From contig CAXTSX010000070.1 of the NCBI GenBank assembly GCA_964247085.1, forward strand, positions 1 through 15,857: DNA of 15,857 nt, given 5' to 3'. A program made the translations under genes and the position numbers. The notes under the pieces are model-generated. The model worked only from the letters and a program-made list of their open reading frames with translations, made no database searches and was not told the origin of the DNA. The stretch's first letter is position 1. Each line of letters starts with the position of its first letter. The stretch comes from JAAFHZ01 sp964247085. GTDB taxonomy: Bacteria > Cyanobacteriota > Cyanobacteriia > Cyanobacteriales > Chamaesiphonaceae. This document shows positions 15,072-15,857 of this stretch, in pieces.

Positions 15072-15761
15072 ATGGCCATGCATTTAGAAAACATCGTTCC
15101 CTTTGGTCGATCGCTTGACGAATACATCCACATGTTTACCCTGACTGGAGAAGACTTTAGTCGATCGATCCTCAGTGTTGGTGATGGTCCAGCCAGTTTC
15201 AACGCCGAAGGCACCAATCTCGGTTATCAGATCAAGTCGATCGATCCCCTTTACATTTTCACCGCTGACCAAATTAGAGCCAGATTTGATGCCGTGATTG
15301 ACAACATCATCACCCAAGTCGCCAACACCGCCGAAGACTGGGCTTGGACTTATCACAAATCTCCCACCGCTCTCCGCACCCATCGCGAACAAGTCATGGA
15401 TTTATTTGCGGCAGACTATGCCGCCGGGAAAGCCAGCAACCGTTACGAAGTAGGCGAAATGCCTACCTTGAAATATCCAGACTCCGCCTACAATCTGGGG
15501 TTGTCTTCCCACTTTTTATTTCTATACTCCGACCACCTCGACCAGCAATTTCACCTCGACTCCATCATAGAAATGCTCCGTGTTTGCTCAGAGGTACGGA
15601 TATTCCCCCTCCTGACCCTGATGCTCCAAACCTCACCATACTTAGATCCAGTCATCACCCAACTACAAAATCTGGGTTTCAATTGTGAAATCCAACAAGT
15701 TAACTACGAACTACAACCCGGTGGCAATCAGATGCTCAAAATTACCAGAAATACAATATAG
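15072..15761 (+). CDS. SAM-dependent methyltransferase-like protein of cyanobacterial type
   Basis: The 229-residue protein resembles a group of cyanobacterial proteins annotated as SAM-dependent methyltransferases. ILSVGDGPASFNAE (33-46) matches the glycine-rich SAM-binding motif I, with the closing acid at the expected place. SIDPLY (56-61) gives the acidic residue that usually binds the SAM ribose. LGLSSHFLFLYSDHLD (from about 141) corresponds to the motif IV strand, and RIFPLLTLM is the next conserved strand. No substrate can be inferred. The sequence between motifs I and IV is longer than in minimal methyltransferases and carries a helical insert. Start ATG at 15072 is supported by AGGAG at 15057-15061 with a 10-nt spacer; ATG at 15078 would leave 16 nt. 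It is the only intact gene after the decayed segment and shows no operon partner. Confidence 0.8.
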   Translation: MAMHLENIVPFGRSLDEYIHMFTLTGEDFSRSILSVGDGPASFNAEGTNLGYQIKSIDPLYIFTADQIRARFDAVIDNIITQVANTAEDWAWTYHKSPTALRTHREQVMDLFAADYAAGKASNRYEVGEMPTLKYPDSAYNLGLSSHFLFLYSDHLDQQFHLDSIIEMLRVCSEVRIFPLLTLMLQTSPYLDPVITQLQNLGFNCEIQQVNYELQPGGNQMLKITRNTI

Positions 15762-15857
15762 CTATAATTTGGATTCATCAATCTAGCCAGTTGAATTGCT
15801 GTTGACAATAGTCCGGACAGATTTCGGGTAAGGTCAAGCCCTAAGAGTGCCGTAATC
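15762..15857 (-). other. Possible C-terminal tail of a minus-strand gene running in from the right
   Basis: Reading inward from the right edge, the minus strand encodes LTLPEICPDYCQQQFNWLD followed by TGA. This looks like a protein end, with two cysteines and an aromatic tail. The same frame meets TAG about 20 codons upstream of that TGA, while another frame gives DYGTLRA up to the window edge, so a frameshift or chance must be assumed. Too little is present to call a gene. Confidence 0.2.

Noticed and set aside
1..15857. CRISPR arrays, tRNA or rRNA genes, and insertion sequences
   Set aside because: No regularly spaced direct repeats, cloverleaf-like segments, ribosomal RNA stretches or transposase-like frames were seen on either strand.

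Overview
The window is chromosomal DNA from an oxygenic cyanobacterium. It carries the photosystem I core genes psaA and psaB, the phylloquinone genes menF-type isochorismate synthase and menA, housekeeping valS and dnaG, and a roughly ten-fold excess of the palindrome CGATCG, a cyanobacterial (HIP1-like) trait. I cannot name the genus from the sequence alone.

Layout. 1-2966 (minus) is the psaA-psaB operon; psaB is cut by the left edge. 2967-3443 is the long, A+T-rich psaA leader and promoter region. 3444-4960 (minus) holds two membrane-protein genes of unknown function, a 199-residue orphan and a DUF4239-family protein, with a candidate terminator between them and a perfect 12-bp inverted repeat just upstream of the second. 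5093-7813 (minus) is valS. 7925-9049 (minus) encodes an unusual protein made of three tandem YbjQ-like domains. 9099-10481 (minus) is isochorismate synthase, facing away from menA (10680-11591, plus) across a shared control region. dnaG (11635-13698, minus) converges on menA and carries a palindromic repeat inserted in frame.

13.8-15.0 kb is an accessory, decaying segment. It contains a type II toxin-antitoxin pair (ParD-like antitoxin followed by RelE/ParE-like toxin, with the usual ATGA overlap) in which both genes are broken by two frameshifts each, and then a frameshifted cyanobacterial gene with two copies of a short glycine-rich motif. 15072-15761 is an intact methyltransferase-like gene. 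The last 96 bases hold what may be the tail of another minus-strand gene.

How the genes relate. PsaA and PsaB bind phylloquinone as the A1 electron carrier. Isochorismate synthase performs the first committed step of phylloquinone synthesis and MenA attaches the phytyl tail, so the window links the PSI core to two enzymes that make its quinone. The other genes show no evident shared pathway. I see no complete new multi-gene system. The most distinctive items are the triple YbjQ protein, the in-frame palindrome in dnaG and the recently decayed toxin-antitoxin operon.
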